Shown here in pieces: positions 43,423 through 51,256 of a stretch of 64,000 bases of DNA. Both the position numbers and the translations under genes were made by a program. The notes under the pieces are model-generated. The model had not been told where the DNA came from. It made no database searches and saw only the letters and a program-made list of their open reading frames with translations. Every line of letters begins with the position of its first letter. Position 1 is the first letter of the stretch. Source of the DNA: Acholeplasma sp. CAG:878 (GTDB lineage: Bacteria; Bacillota_I; Bacilli_A; RF39; UBA660); NCBI GenBank assembly GCA_000432255.1, contig HF989913.1:1-64000 (forward strand), read 5' to 3'.

Positions 43423-43488
43423 TAGACTTTATAAAGCGAAGCGAAGCAAAGGCTATTTCTCTTTGGCTTGAATAATGAATAAATAATA

Positions 43489-43530
43489 AAAGTATATATT
43501 GTGTAATATAAACACATATATACTTTTTTT
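43489..43530 (+). terminator. terminator after the variable gene
   Basis: AAAGTATATAT pairs with ATATATACTTT, and an inner GTGT/ACAC stem lies across a one-base bulge; a T-run follows. Confidence 0.65.
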
Positions 43531-43562
43531 CTTTTACTCTTCCTTATTTTGTCGAAATATAG

Positions 43563-43568
43563 TATAAT
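43563..43568 (+). promoter_or_regulatory. -10 box of the nrnA-like gene
   Basis: TATAAT lies 18 nt before the GTG start, with GGAGGG between. Confidence 0.5.
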
Positions 43569-43586
43569 TATATTGGAGGGATGAAT

Positions 43587-44552
43587 GTGGAACAATTTTT
43601 TAAAACATTAACAGAACTAATAAAACAAAGTAAGTATATATTAATTGAAACACATGCTAATCCTGATTTTGATGGATTAGGTTCTGCTATAGCACTACAA
43701 CAATTTATTAATAAAATAGGAGTAGAAAACTATATTATACTAAACAAAAGAAATATAAATGAATCATTAAAGAAAGCATTTAATTTATTAGATAAAAAAA
43801 ACATAAAATATCAAACAATTACAAAAACTGAGGCTTTGAAAAATATAGATAGAACTTTATTAATTATATTAGATACACATAAAAAACAAATGTTAGAATG
43901 CCCACAAACTGTAGATAAATGTAATAATATAGTTGTTTGTGACCACCACATTAAAAGTAAAGACAATATAAAAAATACAAGCATTAGTTACATAAATTCT
44001 AATATGTCTAGTACAGTTGAAATAATAACTAATTACTTAAGATTTGTAAATTTTAAAGTAAATGAAATTATTGCTACATTTTTATTAGTGGGGTTAGAGG
44101 TAGATACTAATACATTTAAATTAAAAACAACAGATAAAACTTATGAAACAGCAGCATACTTAACTAAACTAGGTGCGGATAGTATTTTAAAACAAGAATT
44201 ACTAAAGCAATCAAAGGAATATTATTTAAAAAAGCAAAAATTAATTGAAAAAAGTTTTATGTTAAATAAAAATACTGCTGTTTGTATATTTGATGAAAAT
44301 ATATATGAAAAAAGAGATTTGGCTATTGTAGCTGAAGAATTATTACAATTTGAAAATGTAGAGGCATCTTATGCTATAGGATATGTAAACAAAAATATCA
44401 TTGGTATAAGTGCTAGATCAATAGGAACAGTTGATGTTGAAGCCATAATGACTAAATTAGGTGGCGGAGGACATATAAATGAAGCAGCTGCTCAATTAGA
44501 TGGATTAACTTTAAAAGAAGCGTTTGAAAACTTAAAAAAAGTTTTAGAATAA
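43587..44552 (+). CDS. nrnA: DHH-DHHA1 phosphoesterase (NrnA-like)
   Basis: 321 aa from GTG 43587, six nt after GGAGGG; the ATG at 43581 touches the ribosome-binding site. DHH motifs: ETHANPDFDGLGSA (motif I), LLIILDTH, then VVCDHHIKS (the DHH motif) and later VGLEVDTNTFKL. The DHHA1 end has GGGGHINEAAAQLDG. NrnA-type enzymes degrade nanoRNAs and pAp. In Bacillus the gene before rplI encodes the c-di-AMP hydrolase GdpP, which has extra membrane, PAS and GGDEF parts; here only the DHH/DHHA1 core is present, so GdpP is unlikely. Family symbol is by analogy. Confidence 0.8.
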   Translation: MEQFFKTLTELIKQSKYILIETHANPDFDGLGSAIALQQFINKIGVENYIILNKRNINESLKKAFNLLDKKNIKYQTITKTEALKNIDRTLLIILDTHKKQMLECPQTVDKCNNIVVCDHHIKSKDNIKNTSISYINSNMSSTVEIITNYLRFVNFKVNEIIATFLLVGLEVDTNTFKLKTTDKTYETAAYLTKLGADSILKQELLKQSKEYYLKKQKLIEKSFMLNKNTAVCIFDENIYEKRDLAIVAEELLQFENVEASYAIGYVNKNIIGISARSIGTVDVEAIMTKLGGGGHINEAAAQLDGLTLKEAFENLKKVLE

Positions 44553-44614
44553 AAAAGGTTAAAAAATTAATAATATTTTTAATATTAAAATATATTAACC
44601 AATAAATAAATTTT

Positions 44615-44676
44615 GTTAGTTAAAAACTAACTAGAAAGATTAATAAATTGTAAATTAGGGATAACTTACAATTTAT
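44615..44676 (+). promoter_or_regulatory. two hairpins in the rplI-dnaB leader
   Basis: GTTAGTT-AAA-AACTAAC (44615-44631) and an 11-bp stem ATAAATTGTAA/TTACAATTTAT (44643-44676) lie just before rplI. No T-run follows the second. They may be leader structures or mark the end of the previous transcript. Confidence 0.45.
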
Positions 44677-44696
44677 ATTATAAAAGAGGCGATAAA

Positions 44697-45137
44697 ATGA
44701 AAATTATTTTTATTGAAAATATAAAAGGAAAAGGAAAAGTAGGAGATATAAAAGAAGTAAAAGATGGATTTGCTGAATTTTTAATCAAAGAAAAAAAAGC
44801 AATAATGGCAACTCCTGGCAATATTAAAAGTTATAACAATAAAAAACAAAGAGAAAAAGAAGAAGAAGACGAATTAGTTAATAAGTTAGAAACAGTAAAA
44901 GAAAAACTAGAAAAAGAGATAATTAAAATTAAAGTTAAAGTAGGAAAAGAAGACAAAGTATTTGGAAGTGTTAGTAGTAAACAAATATTAACAGCCTTAA
45001 AAGAAAAAGGATACAATCTAAATAAAAATCAAATAATAATTAATAATCCTATTTCCTCTTTAGGTTATCATAAAGTAATAATTGAATTACATAAAAGAGT
45101 AAAAGCAGTAATTAATGTTGAATTGATAGGTGATTAG
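44697..45137 (+). CDS. rplI: 50S ribosomal protein L9
   Basis: 146 aa. The start MKIIFIENIKGKGKVGDIKEVKDGFAEFLI is the L9 N-terminal domain. A long helix follows (about 42-75, KKQREKEEEDELVNKL), then the C-terminal domain with FGSVSSKQILTALKEKGY and LGYHKVIIELHKRVKAVINVEL. L9 binds 23S rRNA near L1. AAAGAGG precedes the ATG. The stop abuts the dnaB ATG directly (TAGATG), the common rplI-dnaB pair. Confidence 0.96.
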   Translation: MKIIFIENIKGKGKVGDIKEVKDGFAEFLIKEKKAIMATPGNIKSYNNKKQREKEEEDELVNKLETVKEKLEKEIIKIKVKVGKEDKVFGSVSSKQILTALKEKGYNLNKNQIIINNPISSLGYHKVIIELHKRVKAVINVELIGD

Positions 45138-46484
45138 ATGAAAGAACAAAATATACCACAAAATATTGATGCTGAACAAGCAGTTTTAGGGTCAATGTTT
45201 TTATCTAAATTTGCTTTAGAAAAATGTTTAGAAACATTATCCAGTGAATTATTTTATTTAGATAGTCATAGTAAAATATTTACAGTTATAAAAGAATTAA
45301 ATGAAAATAACCAAGCAGTAGACATGATGACTGTTACAGAAAGTCTAAAAAAAAGAAAATGGTTAGACAATGTAGGTGGAATAGAATATCTAACTAAGGT
45401 AGCTAAAAGTGTTCCAACTGCTGCTAATGTAAGTGAATACATTAAAATAGTTGAAGAAAAAGCAATTTTAAGAAGATTAATTGAAGAAGGTACTCAAGTA
45501 ATAACAGAAGCATATAACTCAACTGAAAGTATCAATGATATTTTAGATAATGCAGAGAGAAAAATATTAAATGTTGTTAAAACAAGACAAGGAACAGAGT
45601 TCAGATCAATCCAAGATGTTTTATTTAAAACTCAAAATGATTTGGAAAAATTATCAAAAAATAAGGGCGAATTAACTGGTATAACAACTGGCTATAATAA
45701 TTTAGATAAAATAACATCCGGCCTACACCCTAATGAATTAATAATCCTAGCAGCAAGACCTGGTATGGGAAAGACTGCATTTGCTCTTAATTTAGCAACT
45801 AATATGGCTATTCTAGGGAAAAAAACAGTTGCCATATTTAATATGGAAATGAGTGCGGAACAGCTTGCTATGAGAATGTTATCTTCAGTTGGACAAATTG
45901 ATAATAATAAATTAAAAACTGGTAATTTACAACACAATGATTGGAAAAAAGTAAACGAAGCAATTAGTAAATTAGCTGATACTAAAATATATATGGACGA
46001 TACAGCAGGTATGAAAATAAGTGAGATTAGAGCAAAATGTCGTAGATTAGCAACTATGAAAGATGGATTAGATGCTATAATAATTGATTACTTACAGTTA
46101 ATTCAAGGAAGTGACAGATATAAAGGAAACAGAGTTCAAGAAGTAACAGAAATATCTAGAGCATTAAAAACTTTAGCAATGGAATTACATGTACCAGTAA
46201 TCGCTTTATCACAATTATCAAGAAGTGTTGAAAGTAAAGGAAGAGCTGATAAACGACCAATTTTAAGTGATTTAAGAGAATCTGGTTCAATTGAGCAAGA
46301 TGCCGATATCGTAGCTATGTTACACAGAGAAGATTACTACAATAGAGAATTAATTGAAAATGAAAATATTAGTAGAGCAACACTTATCATTGCAAAACAC
46401 CGTAATGGACCAACTACTGATTTAGATTTTATTTTTAAAACAAATACAAGTACATTTAATGCAACAGAAATAGAAGGTGAATAA
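45138..46484 (+). CDS. dnaB: replicative DNA helicase DnaB (DnaC in Bacillus)
   Basis: 448 aa. The N-terminal domain starts PQNIDAEQAVLGSMFLS. The RecA-like ATPase has Walker A ARPGMGKTAFALNLA, Walker B DAIIIDYLQLIQG, and the arginine-finger and DNA-binding block DLRESGSIEQDADIV. It unwinds DNA at the replication fork and loads with primase. Overlaps the following M23 gene by 1 nt (TAATG). Confidence 0.97.
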   Translation: MKEQNIPQNIDAEQAVLGSMFLSKFALEKCLETLSSELFYLDSHSKIFTVIKELNENNQAVDMMTVTESLKKRKWLDNVGGIEYLTKVAKSVPTAANVSEYIKIVEEKAILRRLIEEGTQVITEAYNSTESINDILDNAERKILNVVKTRQGTEFRSIQDVLFKTQNDLEKLSKNKGELTGITTGYNNLDKITSGLHPNELIILAARPGMGKTAFALNLATNMAILGKKTVAIFNMEMSAEQLAMRMLSSVGQIDNNKLKTGNLQHNDWKKVNEAISKLADTKIYMDDTAGMKISEIRAKCRRLATMKDGLDAIIIDYLQLIQGSDRYKGNRVQEVTEISRALKTLAMELHVPVIALSQLSRSVESKGRADKRPILSDLRESGSIEQDADIVAMLHREDYYNRELIENENISRATLIIAKHRNGPTTDLDFIFKTNTSTFNATEIEGE

Positions 46485-48082
46485 TGAAAAAATATATACC
46501 TTACATTGTAATATTAACAATCACAGTAATATCATTTTTCCTAATTCAAAATTATGGAAAAACAAAATATCCGAACGAATATTATAATGTCTATATTGAT
46601 GAAAAGTTAATAGGTACTATAAAATCAGAAAAAGAATTAGATGATTATATAGATAAAGTAACTAGTCATTATATCAATGTAGAGACAAAAGAAGATAAAT
46701 ATTATATTTATGAAGACGGAAAGATAAAAGAAGAAACTGCTAATATAATATCTTCTAATAAAAAAGAAAATTTATCTTATGGCGAAGATGAGAATGGTAA
46801 ATATGTTATTTTGACAACTGAAAAAGGAGAATACATAAATACCGTCTACACGCCAAGTGGTCTTCGAACTGAAAAAATATTAACATATAAAAACAAATTA
46901 GATAGTGTAGAAGACATATATAAAAAAATTCAAGACACTAAACCTTTTACAATCAAAGGATATCAATTTACTATAAAAAAAGGTGACAAAACAAAATATA
47001 TATATGTTACAAATCAAGATATCTTTGAAAAAGCAGTTAATTCATTAATTGAAACTTATGTCGGTGAGGATATTTATAGCAATTATTTAAATGATACTCA
47101 AGAAGAAGTTAAAACAACCGGTTCAATTGTTGAAAATGTATATATTGAAGAAGAAATCACTTTTAAAGAAAAACAAATTCCTATTAATGAGGTTATATAT
47201 AGTGATGAACGTTTATTAGCGCAATATTTATTATTCGGTAATGAACCTAAAACAACAATTTACAAAGTTGGTAAAAATGAAATGATTGAAGATATTGCTT
47301 TAAATAATAAAATCAGCACAAAAGAGTTTTTAATTTCTAATCCAGAATATAAAACAGCAAATAGTTTAATTAAAGAAAACAGTGAAGTAAATATCAAAGA
47401 AACAAATCCTCAATTAAGTGTTGTAAGTGAACAATATGTCGTTGAAGATAAAATAAATGAATATAAAACAACATATAAATATGATAGTAATAAATACGTT
47501 GGTTATACTGAAGTAATTCAAAAAGGTGAGAATGGACTAGAAAGAGTTAGTCAAAGAATAAAAGTGGTTAACGGAAGTACAGTTTATGTTGAACCAAAAG
47601 GAAAAGAAGTATTAAAAACAAGTGTTGATAAAATTGTCTTAAAAGGAGATAAATTTATTCCTAATGTTGGAGATTTAACAAACTGGGCTTGGCCTAGTGA
47701 AAGTGGATATACAAATACTGATGGTTGGGGATGGAGAATCCATCCAATTACTGGAGAACGTTCTTTCCACTATGGAATTGATATAGCCGGAACAGGTTAT
47801 AATTCGGATGTTTACTCTGCTAATAATGGAACAGTTGTTGTAGCAAGTAACAGATATGACTTTGGTAATTATATTATAGTTGACCACAATAATGGTTATT
47901 ATACTTTATATGGTCATATGAACAAGTTTGCTAAAGGAATTAAAGTAGGAACAACAGTTGCTAAAGGACAATTAATAGGTTATGTTGGTTCAACTGGATA
48001 TTCAACTGGTCCACATATTCACTTTGAGGTATGGAAAGATTGTCGTTATTGTAGAGTTAGTCCATGGAGCATTTACCGATGA
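46484..48082 (+). CDS. membrane-anchored G5-M23 peptidase
   Basis: 532 aa. N-terminal TM helix (about 4-22), a long extracytoplasmic region, a G5 domain (about 330-390; YTEVIQKGENGLERVSQRIK, then VYVEPKGKEVLK), then an M23/LytM domain: GWGWRIHPITGERSFHYGIDIAG and HGHM-like YGHMNKFAKG, ending HIHFEVWKD. Zinc ligands His/Asp/His look intact, so it is probably an active endopeptidase of peptidoglycan. In Firmicutes such a peptidase commonly sits near dnaB-walJ. SpoIIQ-type roles are possible but not shown. The stop overlaps the next ATG by 4 nt. Confidence 0.88.
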   Translation: MKKYIPYIVILTITVISFFLIQNYGKTKYPNEYYNVYIDEKLIGTIKSEKELDDYIDKVTSHYINVETKEDKYYIYEDGKIKEETANIISSNKKENLSYGEDENGKYVILTTEKGEYINTVYTPSGLRTEKILTYKNKLDSVEDIYKKIQDTKPFTIKGYQFTIKKGDKTKYIYVTNQDIFEKAVNSLIETYVGEDIYSNYLNDTQEEVKTTGSIVENVYIEEEITFKEKQIPINEVIYSDERLLAQYLLFGNEPKTTIYKVGKNEMIEDIALNNKISTKEFLISNPEYKTANSLIKENSEVNIKETNPQLSVVSEQYVVEDKINEYKTTYKYDSNKYVGYTEVIQKGENGLERVSQRIKVVNGSTVYVEPKGKEVLKTSVDKIVLKGDKFIPNVGDLTNWAWPSESGYTNTDGWGWRIHPITGERSFHYGIDIAGTGYNSDVYSANNGTVVVASNRYDFGNYIIVDHNNGYYTLYGHMNKFAKGIKVGTTVAKGQLIGYVGSTGYSTGPHIHFEVWKDCRYCRVSPWSIYR

Positions 48083-48828
48083 AGTTTAGTGTATTAGCAA
48101 GTGGTTCTAAAGGAAACTCCACATTTATAGAAACAAATGAAACAAAAGTATTGATAGACTTAGGTATGAGTAGTTTATATATTGAAAAAAAATTATTTTG
48201 TTTAGGGATAAACCCTAGTGAAATAAACGCAATATTTATAACTCATACCCATGTCGATCATATAACCGGTTTAAAGGTATTTTTAAAAAAATATAAAACA
48301 AAAGTATATTTAACTAATAAAATGTATGAAGAATTAAAAGATATAGTAAATAACTATTGCATAATAAATGAAGGTGTTTCTATAAATGATTTAGAAGTAA
48401 AAACATTTAAGACTTCTCATGATGCCTCTGATTCCTTAGGATTTATCTTAAAAAACAATAATCAAGAATTAGTTTATATAACAGATACCGGTTATATTAA
48501 TTCTAAAAATCACGAATTATTAAAAAATAAAGACTGTTATATAATTGAAAGCAATCATGATGTTTCAATGCTTATGAATAACCCACATTACCCACATCAC
48601 ATTAAAATTCGTATTTTAAGTGATAAAGGACATTTATCAAATATAGATTCAGCAAATTATATGAATATATTTTTTGGAGAAAAAACTAAACAAGTAGTAT
48701 TAATTCATTTAAGTGAAAATAATAATACTAAAGAATTAGCTTATAGTACAATGAGAGATAAATTAAATGAAAACATAAAAATTACTATAAGTAGTCAAGA
48801 TGAAGAAACAGAGTTGTTGGAAGTATGA
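48079..48828 (+). CDS. walJ: MBL-fold metallohydrolase (WalJ/YycJ-like)
   Basis: 249 aa from ATG 48079, whose ATGA overlaps the previous stop; the in-frame codon at 48064 is inside that gene. It starts MKFSVLASGSKGNSTFIET and has the metal-binding THTHVDHITGL, TSHDA and a later His in DKGHLSN. YycJ/WalJ is a beta-lactamase-fold nuclease-type protein that in Bacillus lies beside walKR. Here walKR is absent and rlmH follows, as in Bacillus. The role in DNA or cell-wall coordination is unsettled. Confidence 0.9.
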   Translation: MKFSVLASGSKGNSTFIETNETKVLIDLGMSSLYIEKKLFCLGINPSEINAIFITHTHVDHITGLKVFLKKYKTKVYLTNKMYEELKDIVNNYCIINEGVSINDLEVKTFKTSHDASDSLGFILKNNNQELVYITDTGYINSKNHELLKNKDCYIIESNHDVSMLMNNPHYPHHIKIRILSDKGHLSNIDSANYMNIFFGEKTKQVVLIHLSENNNTKELAYSTMRDKLNENIKITISSQDEETELLEV

Positions 48829-49256
48829 AATTAATATGTGTAGGTAAAATAAAAGAAAATTATTTAAAAGATGCTATAAATGAATACTTAAAAAGATTAA
48901 GTAAATATACCAAATTAGAAGTAATAGAACTAAAAGATAGCAATATTAACGATGAAGAAGAACTAATTTTAAAACACATAAACAATAATGATTTTGTTGT
49001 CACATTAGAAATAGAAGGAAAGATGTTGAGTTCAAAAGAGTTATCAAAAAAATTAGAAGAATGGTTTATAAATAGTTATAATATTGTATTTGTTGTTGGA
49101 GGCTCTTGTGGGTTATCAGAAAATGTAAAAAAAAGAAGTAATTATAAAATTTCATTTTCTAAATTAACATTTCCTCATCAATTATTTAGAGTTATTTTAT
49201 TAGAACAAATATATAGAAGTTTTAAAATAATAAATAACGAAACATATCACAAATAG
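48825..49256 (+). CDS. rlmH: 23S rRNA m3-pseudouridine-1915 methyltransferase RlmH
   Basis: 143 aa, slightly shorter than Bacillus RlmH. The start MKLICVGKIKENYLKDAINEYLKRL and the SPOUT knot VVGGSCGLSENVKKRSN with SFSKLTFPHQLFRVILLEQIYRSF are diagnostic. It methylates pseudouridine 1915 in helix 69 of 23S rRNA in the intact 70S ribosome. Overlaps the walJ-like stop by 4 nt (ATGA), and a terminator overlaps its own stop. Confidence 0.97.
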   Translation: MKLICVGKIKENYLKDAINEYLKRLSKYTKLEVIELKDSNINDEEELILKHINNNDFVVTLEIEGKMLSSKELSKKLEEWFINSYNIVFVVGGSCGLSENVKKRSNYKISFSKLTFPHQLFRVILLEQIYRSFKIINNETYHK

Positions 49257-49275
49257 GCTTTAGACCTATTTTTTT
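49251..49275 (+). terminator. terminator of the dnaB-rlmH run
   Basis: AAATAGG-CTTTAGA-CCTATTT followed by T residues; the left arm includes the rlmH stop. Confidence 0.75.
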
Positions 49276-49337
49276 AAAATTTTATTAATAAGAATGTATA
49301 AATTACTAAAAACTAACCAATATGAAATAGGTGAAAT

Positions 49338-49868
49338 ATGAAAAAGACAATATTTTATATTATAATAGTTGCAGTAATTTATTTTTTAATAGGAGCAGCG
49401 ACAAGTTATGCTATTCCAAATACAAATATAAGAATTAGAGTAATTGCTAATTCTGATAGTAAATATGATCAAAATATAAAAATGAAAGTAAAAGAAGAAA
49501 TACAATACGATTTATACAACTTATTAAAAGATACAAAAGGAATAGATGAAGCAAGAAAAATAATTAACAATAATTTAACCAATATTGATTATAAAATATC
49601 AAACGTGTTAAAAGCGAATAATTATCCATTAGATTATAAAATTAATTATGGATTAAATTACTTTCCTAGTAAAGAATATAAGGGAGTAACTTATGAAGAA
49701 GGATATTATGAATCATTAGTAGTAACCTTAGGAGAAGGAAAAGGCGCTAATTGGTGGTGTGTTTTATTCCCACCATTATGCTTAGTAGAAGCAAGCGATA
49801 ATTCTCAATCATCAAATGATATTGAGTATACATCATATGTAAAAGAGTTATTTGACAAGTACTTGTAA
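49338..49868 (+). CDS. spoIIR: stage II sporulation protein R
   Basis: 176 aa. An N-terminal helix (about 5-23) serves as signal or anchor, followed by IRIRVIANSDSKYDQNIKMK and the C-terminal GEGKGANWWCVLFPPLCLVE block, both highly diagnostic of SpoIIR. In spore formers SpoIIR is made in the forespore under sigma F and signals SpoIIGA to cleave pro-sigma E in the mother cell. Also present is 'PSKEYKGVTYEEGYYESLVVTLG'-type spacing (the 'Y.S..Y......G.Y..L.V..G' pattern). RBS AGGTGAAAT. The gene lies alone between two terminators. Confidence 0.92.
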   Translation: MKKTIFYIIIVAVIYFLIGAATSYAIPNTNIRIRVIANSDSKYDQNIKMKVKEEIQYDLYNLLKDTKGIDEARKIINNNLTNIDYKISNVLKANNYPLDYKINYGLNYFPSKEYKGVTYEEGYYESLVVTLGEGKGANWWCVLFPPLCLVEASDNSQSSNDIEYTSYVKELFDKYL

Positions 49869-49888
49869 AATAAAACTCTTTTTTTTTA
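49841..49888 (+). terminator. terminator of spoIIR with inner palindrome
   Basis: AAAAGAGTT (49841-49849) pairs with AACTCTTTT (49874-49882), enclosing the palindrome ACAAGTACTTGT; a T-run follows. Confidence 0.6.
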
Positions 49889-49901
49889 AAGAAAAATATT
49901 A

Positions 49902-49907
49902 TATAAT
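49902..49907 (+). promoter_or_regulatory. -10 box of tilS
   Basis: TATAAT is 16 nt before the ATG at 49924, with TTGGTGATT between; again a very short leader. Confidence 0.5.
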
Positions 49908-49923
49908 ATAATTGGTGATTATG

Positions 49924-51243
49924 ATGAATGAAAGTTATAGTTTTATTAAAAATTTAAATCTTAAGTATAATGATAGTGTAGTAGTTGGAGTATCTGGTGG
50001 TCCAGATTCAATGGTATTGTTATATTTATTAATAAAACTTAAAAAATCAATGGATATTCAAATCATTTGTGCCCATGTAAATCATAATGTAAGGAAAGAA
50101 AGTGTCGACGAAGAAAAATTCGTTTGTGAATACTGCAGACAAAACGGAGTAATATTTGAAAGCATGACAATTGAAAATTATGGAGATGATAATTTTCACA
50201 ACGAAGCAAGAACAATTCGTTACAATTATTTTGAAAAATTAGTTTTAAAATATCATGCGAAATATTTATTTACCGCCCATCACGGCGATGATTTAATGGA
50301 AACTATTTTAATGAGAATTACAAGAGGTTCTACATTGAGAGGTTATAGTGGATTCTCAAGAGTAATTAATAGAGATGGTTATAAAATAGTAAGACCATTA
50401 ATTAATTTAACTAAAGATGAAATTGCCAATTTTGCTAACGAAAATAATATTAAATATGTCATTGATTCTTCAAACTTAAAAGATAAATATACTAGAAATC
50501 GTTATCGTAAGTATGTATTACCACAATTAAAAAAAGAATCTCCAAATGTTCATTTAAAATTTTATAAGTTTAGTCAAACTTTATTAGAATATGATGATTA
50601 TGTTTCAAAACAAACCGAAAAAATAATTAACAAAGTATGTCCACAAAATATATTAAATATTGAAGAATTTTTAAAATTAGAGCATATTATTCAAATGAAA
50701 ATAATATATCATATGTTAGAAAATATTTATCAAGATGATTTGATGTTAATAACAAATAGGCATACAAATTTAATTTATAATCTTATTTTATCTGACAAAA
50801 CAGATACTGAAATTCATTTGCCAAATAATATTGCTGGAGTTAAATCATATAATAATTTTTTCTTACAACCTATTACTAATACCGATGCTTATGAAATTGA
50901 AATATCTACATATGTAAATTTACCTAATGGAAAAAATATTGAAGTGGTTAAAGCAAGTGATTCTGATGGAAATGATATATGTAGATTAAACACAAAAGAA
51001 CTAACACTTCCTTTATATGTAAGAACGCGTCGTGATGGCGATAAAATGGCAGTAAAAGGAATGTTAGGAAGTAAAAAAATTAATGATATATTTACAGATT
51101 GTAAAGTTAATATGAATAATCGAAAAATGTGGCCAGTTGTTATGGATAGCGCAGATAATATAGTTTGGTTACCAGGATTAAAAAAATCTAAATTTAATAA
51201 AACAAAAGACGAAAAGTATGATATAATACTTAAGTACTATTGA
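49924..51243 (+). CDS. tilS: tRNA(Ile)-lysidine synthase TilS
   Basis: 439 aa. The ATG at 49924 is six nt from GGTG; the ATG at 49921 or TTG at 49912 are possible. The PP-loop is SGGPDSMVLLYLL, followed by VNHNVRKESVDEE, TAHHGDDLMETILMRITRG and the C-terminal domain VRTRRDGDKMAVKG, where KKINDIFTDCKV binds the tRNA. TilS makes lysidine at C34 of tRNA-Ile2(CAU) so that it reads AUA. The tRNA at 26610 is the likely substrate. In Bacillus hpt lies between tilS and ftsH; here it is missing. Confidence 0.95.
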   Translation: MNESYSFIKNLNLKYNDSVVVGVSGGPDSMVLLYLLIKLKKSMDIQIICAHVNHNVRKESVDEEKFVCEYCRQNGVIFESMTIENYGDDNFHNEARTIRYNYFEKLVLKYHAKYLFTAHHGDDLMETILMRITRGSTLRGYSGFSRVINRDGYKIVRPLINLTKDEIANFANENNIKYVIDSSNLKDKYTRNRYRKYVLPQLKKESPNVHLKFYKFSQTLLEYDDYVSKQTEKIINKVCPQNILNIEEFLKLEHIIQMKIIYHMLENIYQDDLMLITNRHTNLIYNLILSDKTDTEIHLPNNIAGVKSYNNFFLQPITNTDAYEIEISTYVNLPNGKNIEVVKASDSDGNDICRLNTKELTLPLYVRTRRDGDKMAVKGMLGSKKINDIFTDCKVNMNNRKMWPVVMDSADNIVWLPGLKKSKFNKTKDEKYDIILKYY

Positions 51244-51256
51244 GAAAGGAGATTTT

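Larger units (their letters stand above)
41965..43425 (+). pseudogene. broken variable surface-type protein gene (Ig-like plus C-lectin/FGE-like domain)
   Basis: The frame is open from 41965 without a start (GTG at 42055 is the first candidate). An Ig-like segment (VKCTATGTNGKIAEASVKI) is followed by WVYSDGNQTNWYNYTDKQW and then FWVGKFEIS. A 98-bp tandem duplication (42583-42778) shifts the frame and gives a stop at 42723. A 34-bp duplication (42974-43041) shifts it back, so that the C-terminal domain (VYDMSGGAWERVMGN to WFSRGGSYGNGTNAGVF to SARAVLSAP) is in the original frame. Related gut Firmicute proteins have a prepilin-type or signal-peptide N-terminus, which is missing here. FGE-like C-lectin domains are common DGR targets. 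Confidence 0.7.

Noticed and set aside
40943..43580. A complete DGR (reverse transcriptase, Avd, template repeat) inside the window
   Set aside because: No reverse transcriptase motif in any frame I read and no A-rich copy of the variable region. Only the target-side footprint can be claimed.
43563..44552. GdpP-type c-di-AMP phosphodiesterase before rplI
   Set aside because: The protein is only 321 aa and lacks the membrane, PAS and GGDEF parts of GdpP.
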